64,000 nt of DNA, from assembly GCA_016716235.1 (NCBI GenBank), contig JADJWS010000001.1, positions 1,550,001 to 1,614,000 on the forward strand, written 5' to 3'. The stretch is from Candidatus Defluviilinea gracilis. Lineage in GTDB: Bacteria > Chloroflexota > Anaerolineae > Anaerolineales > Villigracilaceae. Shown here in pieces: positions 49,405-58,321 of this stretch (position 1 is the first letter of the stretch; each line of letters starts with the position of its first letter). The notes beneath the pieces are model-generated. The model ran no database searches, was not told where the DNA came from, and saw only the letters and a list, made by a program, of their open reading frames with translations. A program made the translations under genes and the position numbers.

Positions 49405-49544
49405 GGTGGTCGAGTAGACACGAGCGATAGCGAGTGTCGTATCGAGACCACCAATAACCAGAAAAATTTTTGTAACAAGAACTGCTTTACGGCGTGGTGG
49501 TCTCGATACGTCCCGTGAACTGCACGCGGGACTACTCGACCACC
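49405..49544. repeat. GGTGGTCGAGTAG composite inverted repeat, copy 2
   Basis: GGTGGTCGAGTAG ... CGTATCGAGACCACC and GGTGGTCTCGATACG ... CTACTCGACCACC, with two 50-bp hairpin halves separated by about 40 bp. Fills the gap between the methyltransferase start and the ASKHA gene stop. Confidence 0.87.
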
Positions 49545-49552
49545 GAATTTTT

Positions 49553-51586
49553 TCACTTCATAAAATTCTTCGCCATCGGGTCAACCACGCGATTGGGAAT
49601 CAAATGCGCGATATGCGGAAATGGCTCGCTCATGTGCGGGAAACTCGTGGCGAGCATGAACTGATTTTGAAAATCGGGGTCGGTGGGCAATTCGAATCGC
49701 TCGACGTTGCGCGTGACCGAATCGATTTCATTCCGCTTCTCGATGTTCAACAACGCGATGCGCGCGCCATCGCCCGCCGCATTGCCGACCGCGTACACAT
49801 TTTCCAAGTCGCAATCGGGGATCAGCCCGATGAGCATTGCCTTCTCTTTATCAATAAAACTTCCGAACCCGCCCGCCAAAATAACTTTATCGGGGTCTTG
49901 CAAACCAAACCGTTTCAACAACGTGCGCGCGGCGGTGAACAACGCGGCTTTCGCCAATTGGATCTGCCGCACATCCTGTTGTGTAATTGGGATGTCGCGT
50001 CCGATGGAGGTCTCCTCCGTCCAAGCGATCACATACTCCCAGCCTGACTCGCCCTGTCGAACACGCTTCGACTCTAAGTTCTTCTTGAACTTGCCCCTCG
50101 AATCGACGATCCCTGCCCGAAATAATTCTGCCACTCCATCAATGATGGCGGATCCGCATATCCCTTTGACTTGACCTTTGAACTCGGCGTGATCCGTGTT
50201 CCAACCTTCGACGCCGATGACTCTGTACTTCGGTTCAAGCGTAGTCTCGTCAATGACGATACGTTCCATTGCGCCAGGCGCGGCTCGCATTCCATATTCA
50301 ACATGCGCGCCTTCGAGGGCGGGACCCGTCGGCGTGGATGTGCAGACGAGCCGCTTGCGATTCCCAAGCACGAGTTCCGCGTTCGTGCCAACGTCAATCA
50401 ATAACCAGTTTTCATCCTGTTTGTGCGGTTCCTCCGCAAGGATCATCGCGCTCGTGTCCGCGCCGACAAAGGATGCGATGGTCGGCAGAACATGAATATT
50501 CCCCGATGGGTTGATATGCAATCCCAACTCGCGCGCTTTGATGTCCACCGATTTGTGTATGGTGGGCACAAACGGCGCCAGCCCTAAATCTTTCGGATGC
50601 AGGTTCAACAAAACGTGGTGCATCGTTGAATTTCCGACCAACACCATCTCAAGGATTTCGGTCAACTTGATCTTGGCTTCATGTGCGGCTTTACTCAACA
50701 ACTTATTCAACGTGGAGATGATCGCTTTGTGCAATTTGTCCAAGCCGTCGGGATGCTCGATCGCGTATTGAATCCGCGACATCACGTCTTCGCCGTACAC
50801 GATCTGTGGATTCATCTCGGATTCAGCCGCGAGCAACTCTCCTGTTCGTAAATTGCAAAGATACAACGCGACCGTCGTCGAGCCGATGTCCACTGCCGCG
50901 CCATAACTTTCCTCATGGTAGCCTCCCTGAACGGCGATCACTTCTTTGTCATTCCATACCGTGACTGTGACGCTCCACTTCGCGTCGCGCAGAGTTTTCG
51001 ATAGCGTTCGCAAACACTGATAATCTATGTTCATGTCAAACCAACGCGGGACCTTCGCGTCCACGCCGCGAACCAATTGCATGGACGTTTCGAGTCCCTT
51101 GGCGAGACGTTCCCAGTCCGCGATGGGGCGTTCGAGATTGGGCGGAGTCATCGTCACCAGATATTTTCGGATCGCTGGCTTGATCTCAATCGGGCGGTTG
51201 CTCGCACTCTTGCGGACGATCTGCTTGTTGCCGCGACTCTCTTCGGGGACGTTGATCAACACATCGCCGAGAATCTTCGACTGGCACGATAAACGGACTT
51301 GTCCGATTTTCCAGCCTTTGTCTTTCAACAACTTCGGTCTGCGTTCGAGATAGGCGCGTTCTTCCACGCCAACAGGGGAGAGGTTGGCTTGTTGCGAGTC
51401 GATGTTGTACTTCTCGAAGCGACCTTCCTCGATCAGCACCAAGCACTTGCCGCACGTGGCATTCTCCGCGCAAATGGATTCGATCTCCACGCCCAACTCA
51501 CGTGCGGCAGTGCGTACGGACGTGCCTTCGTCCACTTGTCCGCGTCTGCCAGAAGGTTGGAGGATGATGGTGTGCTTTTGGCTCAT
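49553..51586 (-). CDS. [2Fe-2S]/ASKHA domain protein, RACo-like corrinoid activator
   Basis: 677 aa. The N-terminal plant-type ferredoxin domain has C39, C45, C48 and C101. A middle linker and a C-terminal ASKHA ATPase domain follow (AVDIGSTTVALYLCNL, LLIDVGTNAELVLG, VILAGGFGSFIDKEKA, VGNAAGDGARIAL). This is the architecture of reductive activators that return Co(II) corrinoid proteins to Co(I) using ATP. Neighbours (homocysteine methyltransferase family, PF13769-like small protein) fit one-carbon metabolism, though no corrinoid protein is in the window. No ribosome site; the upstream sequence is a CACGG repeat. Confidence 0.87.
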   Translation of the reverse strand: MSQKHTIILQPSGRRGQVDEGTSVRTAARELGVEIESICAENATCGKCLVLIEEGRFEKYNIDSQQANLSPVGVEERAYLERRPKLLKDKGWKIGQVRLSCQSKILGDVLINVPEESRGNKQIVRKSASNRPIEIKPAIRKYLVTMTPPNLERPIADWERLAKGLETSMQLVRGVDAKVPRWFDMNIDYQCLRTLSKTLRDAKWSVTVTVWNDKEVIAVQGGYHEESYGAAVDIGSTTVALYLCNLRTGELLAAESEMNPQIVYGEDVMSRIQYAIEHPDGLDKLHKAIISTLNKLLSKAAHEAKIKLTEILEMVLVGNSTMHHVLLNLHPKDLGLAPFVPTIHKSVDIKARELGLHINPSGNIHVLPTIASFVGADTSAMILAEEPHKQDENWLLIDVGTNAELVLGNRKRLVCTSTPTGPALEGAHVEYGMRAAPGAMERIVIDETTLEPKYRVIGVEGWNTDHAEFKGQVKGICGSAIIDGVAELFRAGIVDSRGKFKKNLESKRVRQGESGWEYVIAWTEETSIGRDIPITQQDVRQIQLAKAALFTAARTLLKRFGLQDPDKVILAGGFGSFIDKEKAMLIGLIPDCDLENVYAVGNAAGDGARIALLNIEKRNEIDSVTRNVERFELPTDPDFQNQFMLATSFPHMSEPFPHIAHLIPNRVVDPMAKNFMK

Positions 51587-51594
51587 TGATTTTT

Positions 51595-51658
51595 GTACAC
51601 GGATTTCACGGACAACACGGATTTTTTAAAACCTTTGTGTCCCTTCGTGCCTTTGTGG
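51595..51658. repeat. CACGGATTTCACGG and CCTTTGTG repeats
   Basis: CACGGATTTCACGGACAACA followed by CGGATTTTTT, then CCTTTGTGTCCCTTCGTGCC and TTTGTGG. Two repeat families meet in the gap between the two minus-strand genes. Confidence 0.55.
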
Positions 51659-51949
51659 TTAAACGGTTTTCGCTTCCCGACGCGGAATCTCTATTTTGGC
51701 GAACTCAGCCTCAAGGTCCAAAAGAAGCGCATCTGCCACCTCTTCGGGCGCGCCGTCGCGTTGAATCCAATCCCCGCGTTTGTATTGACTCGCGTAATCC
51801 GATGTGGAGGTGAGTCCCTCCGCCATCGCGTACGCGTCGATTTTGTTTTGGATCTTGTCTGAAAGTTGTTTCTTGATCGTGCGCCCATCGCCCTCGACGG
51901 TGATGGATTGGGGGATGTGCTTCCAGTACATGATGCGATATTTAGCCAT
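51659..51949 (-). CDS. small protein of the 'virulence factor' PF13769-type family
   Basis: 96 aa: KYRIMYWKHIPQSITVEGDG, KKQLSDKIQNKIDAYAMAEG, YKRGDWIQRDGAPEEVADAL. The family name is historical; members are usually beside corrinoid methyltransferase and ASKHA activator genes in Chloroflexota and alphaproteobacteria (from memory), as here. No enzymatic motif. Confidence 0.75.
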   Translation of the reverse strand: MAKYRIMYWKHIPQSITVEGDGRTIKKQLSDKIQNKIDAYAMAEGLTSTSDYASQYKRGDWIQRDGAPEEVADALLLDLEAEFAKIEIPRREAKTV

Positions 51950-52092
51950 GTGAACCTTTGCGGAATTATATATAATCTATCCGCCTATTCTACGGTAGGT
52001 TATCAGTGTGGTCAATGGCTTCTGTATCGTGTCAGAGCTAATGAACACGATTTTCTTTTTGAGCATGCAAACTACCATAAGAGATAACAAAA

Positions 52093-52115
52093 TGAGCGGA
52101 CGATTTGTCCGCTCA
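52093..52115 (-). terminator. terminator of the ATP-grasp gene
   Basis: TGAGCGGAC-AAATC-GTCCGCTCA (minus strand) followed by TTTTGTT. Same hairpin sequence as the terminators at 14826 and 16566. Confidence 0.75.
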
Positions 52116-52149
52116 CTCTGATGACTGATCACTGATTACTTTCTCGCTG

Positions 52150-53166
52150 TTACGAGTACGCCATCTCCGGCGCCCGTTGCTTCTTCATCTTCTTCAGCAA
52201 CTTCGCGGCGATCATGTTGTCGCGTCGGTTCTGCGCGGAGCGGATGATCAACTTCATGAACTTGTGATGGTTGTACGATTTATCGTTCATCAATGAGAAA
52301 TCGGCCGAGCCGGGTTCCTCGGGCGAATAGAAGATTCCGCAGTTTGGGTTGATCTCCAACATGTACAGCGTGCCGTCTGCCGCCATGCGATAGTCGCAAC
52401 GCGCATATCCGTTTCCGTTCATCGCTTTGAACAAGCGCGCGGTTTGTTCACGCAACGTTTTTTCGATGCGCCTATCGGTCACCGCCGCCACCGACATCTT
52501 CTCGTAATCCACCCATTTCATGTCGTAATGCTTGAATGACTCGCCGTCGGGGAAAATAAATTCCACAGGTTTGAAGGTGATCGGGTTGTTCGCATCGTCG
52601 GGATTTTCCGCAACGAGACACGTGAACTCGCGTCCTTCGATGAACTCTTCCAACAGCGCGCGACCGAACACCTCGATCTCGCGTCCTACTTGGACTTTGA
52701 GCTGGTCCACATCCTCACAGCGTGACTCGCGCGTGATACCGACGCTCGCATACCCGTGAGGCGGCTTGACCAGCACCGGGAAGCGCAAACGCTTGGCGAC
52801 GCGTTCCACATCTTCGACTCGGTCCACCATCACCCAATTCGGCGCGGGGACGTTCGATTTCTTGGCATAGGCTTTCATCTCCTGCCGCGAGGGATCGAAG
52901 AATTTCGAATCGGCGCCGGTGAATGCCACGCCGAGTTTTTCCATCAGCGTGACAAGACCGATTCCCGAGAGCGGGTCGTCGGGCGTGCCGTCTACGAGAT
53001 TCACAAACACATCCACGCCTTCGTCCATCAATTCGCGGATCTGTTTTTCCACGCCTTTCGGGCGCATCGGATGATGTTTCCATTTGAATCCATTCATGTG
53101 AGGGGATGGATCGTAGGGCTTGTCGTTCGGATCATCCGGCAGGCTTGATAACACACAGAGATACAT
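52150..53166 (-). CDS. ATP-grasp ligase, D-Ala-D-Ala-ligase-like
   Basis: 338 aa. ATP-grasp core: FPVLVKPPHGYASVGITRES in pieces (FPVLVKPPHGYASVG), LLEEFIEGREFTCLV, YARCDYRMAADGTLYMLEIN with the Mg/ATP-binding EINPNCG. It lacks the usual DdlB N-terminal and active-site spacing, so a carboxylate-amine ligase of unknown substrate is the safe call. Start at MYLCVLSS (53166) with AAAAGGA upstream; the AT-rich extension before it is not credible. Confidence 0.82.
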   Translation of the reverse strand: MYLCVLSSLPDDPNDKPYDPSPHMNGFKWKHHPMRPKGVEKQIRELMDEGVDVFVNLVDGTPDDPLSGIGLVTLMEKLGVAFTGADSKFFDPSRQEMKAYAKKSNVPAPNWVMVDRVEDVERVAKRLRFPVLVKPPHGYASVGITRESRCEDVDQLKVQVGREIEVFGRALLEEFIEGREFTCLVAENPDDANNPITFKPVEFIFPDGESFKHYDMKWVDYEKMSVAAVTDRRIEKTLREQTARLFKAMNGNGYARCDYRMAADGTLYMLEINPNCGIFYSPEEPGSADFSLMNDKSYNHHKFMKLIIRSAQNRRDNMIAAKLLKKMKKQRAPEMAYS

Positions 53167-53319
53167 GTCGAGTCCTTTTCTTTTGCGATCGATCAAGTTG
53201 TTCGTGTCTGTTGCTGGCGTTTTCTTGATCGCGTTGTTTGATTCATCATTGTTATCTTTGTTGATCGATATTGATTCAAAGTTAACTTCATTGAATCGTA
53301 TGATGATGAACCATAACAA

Positions 53320-53487
53320 TATAGATTGTATATCTATTATTCGTTTTATGTAAAGGGTTATCGAGCATGAAATTGTTTAAAATATTGTAAGTCTTTTGTG
53401 ATGTTGTCATGTGTAAGCGCATTGATCAATAAAAAGAAATGGTATATGATTCGATTCCGCTGTGTTCAACATAATGTCGAAATAAAA
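53320..53487. other. AT-rich intergenic region
   Basis: With 53167-53319 this makes about 320 bp upstream of the ATP-grasp gene. AT-rich, no gene recognised; it should hold that gene's promoter. Confidence 0.4.
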
Positions 53488-53520
53488 ACCGCCGCGCAAT
53501 TTGCGCGGCGGTCATTTTTG
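53486..53520. terminator. bidirectional terminator hairpin
   Basis: ACCGCCGCGCAA and TTGCGCGGCGGT with A-rich left and T-rich right flanks, so T runs exist on both strands. It ends the GNAT gene on the minus strand. Confidence 0.85.
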
Positions 53521-53602
53521 CAAATGAATAGTTTGATCGTTTCGAAACCGACGAAGATATTCTTTGCCGTGTCAACAATCAACCAAGTCAATTGTTCATC
53601 GC

Positions 53603-54169
53603 CTATCGTTCGACTCTTTTTGACATCAAGATATCGGGTTTGCCTCTTCCGTTCGCATCGGGCATCACGCCGGTGATCACGAATCCCATCTTTTGATAGA
53701 ACTCGAACGGATGACCTTTGATGTTCCTGATGTTCTTGACTTGATCCCAAAGATTTTCATAGAGATCAACATTGGATAACGAAGTCATATTATTTTCATC
53801 GTCCGACCCAAGCGTGATCGTCAACCCGCCTCTCTCGCGGACCCGCGACTCGAAGTCTTTCACCAAAGCCCTGCCTATGCCTTTACCTTGTTCCGATGGC
53901 TGAACCGCCAGCGGATGCAGTTCCCACACATGACCGTCGTATTGCGGGATGCCGCCGATGAAGCCGAGCAGGTTTCCATCATTACCCACCGCCGCGCGGC
54001 AGATATTTCCTTCTTCAAACAACTCGTTTGCTTCTTCCAACCCATCTTCCATCGTGGGCCAGGCGTCGGGCCAATGTTCGCGGAAAGCATCTACAAGGAG
54101 TTGGGCAGCTTGTTGAATAAATTTCCTGTCGGTGGATTGTGGGGTAATGATGTTCATATTTGATGGCAT
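53603..54169 (-). CDS. GNAT-family N-acetyltransferase
   Basis: 188 aa. Acetyl-CoA loop VQPSEQGKGIGRALVKDFES, preceded by GFIGGIPQYDGHVWELHPLA. The C-terminal part (NIKGHPFEFYQKMGFVITGV, PDANGRGKPDILMSKR) resembles a group that includes aminoglycoside 6'-acetyltransferases, but this does not prove resistance. No clear ribosome site. Confidence 0.82.
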   Translation of the reverse strand: MPSNMNIITPQSTDRKFIQQAAQLLVDAFREHWPDAWPTMEDGLEEANELFEEGNICRAAVGNDGNLLGFIGGIPQYDGHVWELHPLAVQPSEQGKGIGRALVKDFESRVRERGGLTITLGSDDENNMTSLSNVDLYENLWDQVKNIRNIKGHPFEFYQKMGFVITGVMPDANGRGKPDILMSKRVER

Positions 54170-54243
54170 GTCACTCTGAGCGCCAGCGAAGAGTCTCTGG
54201 CGTTATCAGCAGAGATGCTTCGCTACGCTCAGCACGACATACG
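54170..54243. repeat. CACTCTGAGCG...CGCTCAGCACGAC inverted repeat
   Basis: TGTCACTCTGAGCGCCAGCG and GCTTCGCTACGCTCAGCACG with ACA form an imperfect hairpin filling the gap between the GNAT and GH4 genes. A very common repeat type in environmental bacteria. Confidence 0.6.
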
Positions 54244-54245
54244 GC

Positions 54246-55640
54246 CTACTTCCAAAACTGTGGAAGATATTCTTTGTAACTCGTTAGATAATCGTCAAGT
54301 ATTTTTCTTGCCGTATCAATGTCTGTAATGACGGGGTCGAGCAGAAGACATTGCAATGCTTTCTCTCGATTTCCTTCCACAACCGAATCAACACACAATT
54401 GCGCGACAGTGATTTCGCGGCGACATAATTCTGCGATGGGTTCGGGTAATGCGCCGACGTGGACGGGATGAATCCCCGCGCCGTTGACTTGCACGGGCGT
54501 TTCAACGGATGCGCCCAACGGCAAATTGGCAATTTGCCCAACGTTAGGAAGATTCGCGGCGAGGTGATAATGACTTCCCGCGCCAGCGATGTTCTCGATC
54601 ATTTCCAACGCGCCTTCACTGTCGGTATTTAGCAAGCCTTCGATGGTCGCGTCGCCTTTCGCCATTTCATCGAGGCGATGTAGTTGAAAGCCGCGGACCG
54701 ATTCGAACAACTCCCAATCGTAGAGGCGGATGTTGTAATGTTCCCAGGGTTTGGTTTGCGAGTCGCTCATCCAGGGGAGGTATTCGCAGAGGTGAGTATC
54801 GCCGGGGACGGGGAACAAGCCGAAGGCTGAGAAAATGTCGCGGGTCAGCGGCTCAAACTGCCCGTCGAGTTGAAAGAAGCGTTGTTTGAAGAGCGGATAT
54901 AAATCCTCGCCCGTGCGTTTGTCGTGCATGGAGAGAATCCACGTGAAGTGATTCAATCCCGCCGCGCGGATGTCAATGAGGGGAACGATCTGCTCGCGCA
55001 CGCGTTGTTGCAGCGGATGTTGATCCACCGCCGCATGGACGCCCGTGAGCCCTTCGGGGATTTCGATGCCGAGGTCTTTCGCCAACGCAACGCCGACCAT
55101 CACATAGCCCGCATAAATTTGATGACACAAGCCGACGCTTTTTATTTTGCTGTGACGATTGACCGCGTCGCAAATGCGGATCATCGGATTGGTGAAGTTG
55201 ACGAACCACGCGTCGGGGCAAGCCTGTTCCATATCGCGCGCGATCTGCATGATGGGACCGATGTTGCGCGCGGCGTGCGCGAAGCCGCCTGGTCCGCCGT
55301 TTTCAGCGTAGGGCTGACGCACGCCATATTGAATTGGGATCTCAAAATCGCGTTGCCATAAATTTTCGCGCGCGCCCACTTCGATGGCATTGACGACAAA
55401 ATTTGAATCGCTCAATGCGTCCAAATGATTCGTGTGCGCGGTGATCGTGAACTGCGAATCCCATTCGCGGTTGAGGCGTTCCGCGAGCCGCTGGACGATG
55501 TCGAGAGTGTCCGCGTTGCGATCCACGAGCGCGAGCGTGGAGCCTTTGAGTTTTTGCGAGCGCATGATGGCGGAGAGCGTGTTCTCGCCGAACGATGCCG
55601 AGCCTGCGCCGATGACGGTGATCTTGGTGGGGAGGGTCAT
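54246..55640 (-). CDS. glycoside hydrolase family 4 protein (alpha-galactosidase/glucuronidase type)
   Basis: 464 aa. NAD-binding start KITVIGAGSASFGENTLSAI, metal-site Cys-His in GLCHQIYAGY, WFVNFTNPM and GLNHFTWI, as in GH4 enzymes, which cleave glycosides by an NAD/Mn redox mechanism. Substrate not deducible. VGQIANLP (about residue 365-372) is coded by an inserted palindrome at 54520-54538. Start ATG 55640 with GGAG close upstream. Confidence 0.88.
   Translation of the reverse strand: MTLPTKITVIGAGSASFGENTLSAIMRSQKLKGSTLALVDRNADTLDIVQRLAERLNREWDSQFTITAHTNHLDALSDSNFVVNAIEVGARENLWQRDFEIPIQYGVRQPYAENGGPGGFAHAARNIGPIMQIARDMEQACPDAWFVNFTNPMIRICDAVNRHSKIKSVGLCHQIYAGYVMVGVALAKDLGIEIPEGLTGVHAAVDQHPLQQRVREQIVPLIDIRAAGLNHFTWILSMHDKRTGEDLYPLFKQRFFQLDGQFEPLTRDIFSAFGLFPVPGDTHLCEYLPWMSDSQTKPWEHYNIRLYDWELFESVRGFQLHRLDEMAKGDATIEGLLNTDSEGALEMIENIAGAGSHYHLAANLPNVGQIANLPLGASVETPVQVNGAGIHPVHVGALPEPIAELCRREITVAQLCVDSVVEGNREKALQCLLLDPVITDIDTARKILDDYLTSYKEYLPQFWK
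54520..54538. repeat. in-frame palindrome GGCAAATT-GGC-AATTTGCC
   Basis: Eight-bp arms around a three-base centre inside the GH4 gene; same design and same reading frame as the element at 24031-24051. Confidence 0.8.
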
Positions 55641-55958
55641 GTGTGCTCCAATTTCAAGTTTCAGAATAGATCTCTTGTATACATCAGTTTTATTTCGTCG
55701 CAAAGTCCATTGAGAAAATCTCTTTTTTTACTGTGACAAAGAGACTTTCGCAAGAGAGAGAACAAAAAGAGACGCGCTGATTATAAATCAGCCGCGCCAC
55801 TGCTATACTGAACCACGGTCGCTTTCTGCGCTTTGTTCTTACCGCAAAGACCGCAAAGAACGCAAAGTAAATGCCTTTATCTTGGCGCGCTTCGCGGTTC
55901 AATTTTCCGTTTTACAAGACCGCAATTTGTGACCGTGCGCGGTATATCTGGTTGACGA
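55641..55958. other. intergenic region with repeats
   Basis: No gene. Contains GAGACTTTCGCAAGAGAGAG (related to 23676-23810) and ACCGCAAAGACCGCAAAGAA-type repeat near 55840-55870. The GH4 promoter should lie here; hexamers were not identified. Confidence 0.45.
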
Positions 55959-56771
55959 TCACTGCTCGCGGGCTACTTGTTCACCGATCGTTACTTCCGC
56001 GGTCATGCCCCACAACAAGCCTTGAACCTGTTCGTCCAATTCAATCGCGACCTTGAAAACCACATCGCCGCCGACTGTGTTTGCGACAGGCGAGATGGCG
56101 ATCACCGTTCCGTTAACCGTTTGATTCAACGATTCCACAAATACTGTTGCCGAATCGCCGACGTTCACTTTCGCTATGTCGCGTTCACTCAAATCTGTGG
56201 TTTCGACGCGCAGGTCGTTCAACGCGGCAAGTGTGACGGCGACTCGCCCCTGTTCAATGAATTCACCTTGGGCAATATCCACTGAAGCGACAACTCCTTC
56301 GAACGGCGCGGCGAGGCTGGTTTGCGCCAAAGCGGCTTGCGCAATTTCCAGCGCGGCTTGAGCTTGCTTTACTTGAATATCCGCGATCTCGATGTATTCC
56401 TTGGGCAGTTGCGTCCAAAAAATTTTTCCGTTGCGCTGTTCTTTGATGCGGCCATACCGTTGAAGTTCAGCGTTGATCTGCGCGGAGCGGAGCGCGGCTT
56501 CGGCGGCGGTGACGGTGAATTGCAATTCTGGCGCGTCGAGCGTGATCAACACATCACCCGCCTTCACCGAATCGCCTTTTTTTATCAAAACTTCTTTGAC
56601 CAAGCCCGATGCAACGAATCCCAATTTTGAAACTTGCGCGGGGACGAACACAGCCGAGGCAACGATCGATCCTTGCGCCAACGGCAAGGCGAAAACGCCG
56701 CGCATTGGGAGCATACCCATTGCCAAGGCAACGATCAAAACAAAACGAATAACCAAACGAGTTTGCTTCAT
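55959..56771 (-). CDS. efflux adaptor protein (HlyD/RND-adaptor type), secreted or anchored
   Basis: 270 aa. N-terminal hydrophobic segment (residues 7-32, possible signal peptide), then lipoyl/biotinyl-like domain (LVKEVLIKKGDSVKAGDVLI), helical hairpin (AALRSAQINAELQRYGRIKE) and beta barrel (LAAPFEGVVASVDIAQGEFI). The hairpin is short. Overlaps the upstream adaptor gene by 4 bp. Last gene of the exporter operon. Confidence 0.85.
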   Translation of the reverse strand: MKQTRLVIRFVLIVALAMGMLPMRGVFALPLAQGSIVASAVFVPAQVSKLGFVASGLVKEVLIKKGDSVKAGDVLITLDAPELQFTVTAAEAALRSAQINAELQRYGRIKEQRNGKIFWTQLPKEYIEIADIQVKQAQAALEIAQAALAQTSLAAPFEGVVASVDIAQGEFIEQGRVAVTLAALNDLRVETTDLSERDIAKVNVGDSATVFVESLNQTVNGTVIAISPVANTVGGDVVFKVAIELDEQVQGLLWGMTAEVTIGEQVAREQ

Positions 56772-57634
56772 TCTTGCTCGCTCGCCTGAATTTCCACATC
56801 CGCGCTCATGCCCCAGAGCAAGCCTTGCGGCTGGTCGTTGAAGTCGATCGTCACCGTGAAAACCACGTCGCCGCCGAGCGTCGAGCCGATGCGGTCCATG
56901 CCGATCACTGCGCCGGCGAATTCTTCGTTCAGCGCCTCGATAAAAATAGAGGCTGAATCGCCGGGCTGTATCCTCGTCACGTCGCGTTCGCTCAGGTCGG
57001 TTGTTTCGATGTGAAAACCCGAGAGATCGCCCAGCACGATCACGATCTGCCCCGGCGTGACGATCTCTGCAACGGCAATATCCACATCCACGATCACGCC
57101 ATCGAACGGCGCGAGGAGCGTGGATTGCGCGTTGAGTGTCGCGTTGGCTGAATCGAGCAACGCTTGCATCCGTTCGACTTCGGCATGGGCTTGATCGAGA
57201 TGGACTTGATCCGTTTTATTCCGCGTCAAAAATCGGACGTGAGCCTGCGCCGCCTCCAGATTCGCTTCCGCCTCTTTGACCTTTGCTCGCAACAGCGATG
57301 CGTCGAGCGCGACCAGCGCATCGCCCGCTTTGACCTCGTCGCCAACCTTGACCTTCACCTCCGCCACTTTGCCGACAGATGGAAACGACAGCCGCGCCTG
57401 ACGAACAGGGACGATGATTCCCGACGCGTCGATCGCATTTCCGCTTTCCGTTTGTTGATCCGGCGGCGTGTTGCCGCCATCAAGCGCGATGGTGGGAATG
57501 GGCGCGGGTGTAGATGCCGAACCGCAGGCTGAAAGAACCCACCCAAGGAGAATGACGATCACAATGAGCGCGTTTCGAGTGCATGAAAGAGGGGCGCTGT
57601 TCCGCCGCTCTGCGCGTCGAGTTGATGTTTTCAT
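56768..57634 (-). CDS. efflux adaptor lipoprotein (HlyD/RND-adaptor type)
   Basis: 288 aa. Signal peptide with lipobox VLSAC (Cys37), lipoyl-like half (KVAEVKVKVGDEVKAGDALV), helical hairpin (105-150) and barrel (LLAPFDGVIVDVDIAVAEIV). It shares the C-terminal pattern TTDLSERD...GLLWGM with the next gene, so the two arose by duplication. ATGA overlaps with both neighbours imply translational coupling. Confidence 0.88.
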   Translation of the reverse strand: MKTSTRRAERRNSAPLSCTRNALIVIVILLGWVLSACGSASTPAPIPTIALDGGNTPPDQQTESGNAIDASGIIVPVRQARLSFPSVGKVAEVKVKVGDEVKAGDALVALDASLLRAKVKEAEANLEAAQAHVRFLTRNKTDQVHLDQAHAEVERMQALLDSANATLNAQSTLLAPFDGVIVDVDIAVAEIVTPGQIVIVLGDLSGFHIETTDLSERDVTRIQPGDSASIFIEALNEEFAGAVIGMDRIGSTLGGDVVFTVTIDFNDQPQGLLWGMSADVEIQASEQE

Positions 57635-58320
57635 GTTGTGATCCCGGCGTCTTTCACGATGAGACCGTCTTCCAGCGTGATCACCCGGTTGGCGTAACCG
57701 ATCACGCGCGGGTCGTGCGTGGCAAACACGAACGTGACGCCGGTCTCTTGATTCAAGCGTTGCATGATATCCATCACTTGTTTGCCGTTCTCGGTATCGA
57801 GGTTTGCTGTTGGCTCGTCGGCGAGGATCAGCGTGGGGCGAGTGGCAAGCGCGCGGGCGACGGCGACGCGTTGTTGTTGTCCGCCTGAAAGTTGATCGGG
57901 GCGGTGATGGGCGCGGTCAGAGAGTCCAACCGCCTCCAGCATTTCGTTGACGCGCCGCTTGCGGTCTCCGCCTTTGGCGCCGTTCAATAACAATGGCATC
58001 TCCACGTTTTCGTAAGCGGTGAGCGTTGGGATGAGCGCGAAAAATTGAAAGACAAACCCGATGGAATGTTTTCGCAGGTCGGCGCGTTGGTTGCGATTCA
58101 AGTGCGTGGCGTCCTGCCCGTTGACGAAGACTTGTCCGCTGGTGGGCTGGTCGAGCAAGCCGATGAGTTGAAGCAGGGTGGTTTTGCCCGAGCCCGATGG
58201 ACCGACGAGGGCAGAGAACTCTCCGCTTGTGATGGAGAGGTTGACGCCGCGCAGGGCGCGCGTTTCCACTTCGCCAATTTTGTAGACGCGCGTCGCGTCG
58301 ATTACTTTTGTGACTTCCAT
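57631..58320 (-). CDS. ABC exporter ATPase, LolD/MacB type
   Basis: 229 aa. Walker A GPSGSGKTTLLQL, Q-loop, signature LSGGQQQRVAVARAL, Walker B LILADEPTANLD, H-loop THD. Start MEVTKVID (58320) with GGAGG upstream; its ATG follows the permease stop by one base. Energises the FtsX-type permeases downstream in this operon order. Confidence 0.94.
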   Translation of the reverse strand: MEVTKVIDATRVYKIGEVETRALRGVNLSITSGEFSALVGPSGSGKTTLLQLIGLLDQPTSGQVFVNGQDATHLNRNQRADLRKHSIGFVFQFFALIPTLTAYENVEMPLLLNGAKGGDRKRRVNEMLEAVGLSDRAHHRPDQLSGGQQQRVAVARALATRPTLILADEPTANLDTENGKQVMDIMQRLNQETGVTFVFATHDPRVIGYANRVITLEDGLIVKDAGITT

Positions 58321-58321
58321 T

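Noticed and set aside
53603..54169. Aminoglycoside resistance gene
   Set aside because: Only general GNAT similarity in the C-terminal part; not enough to call resistance.
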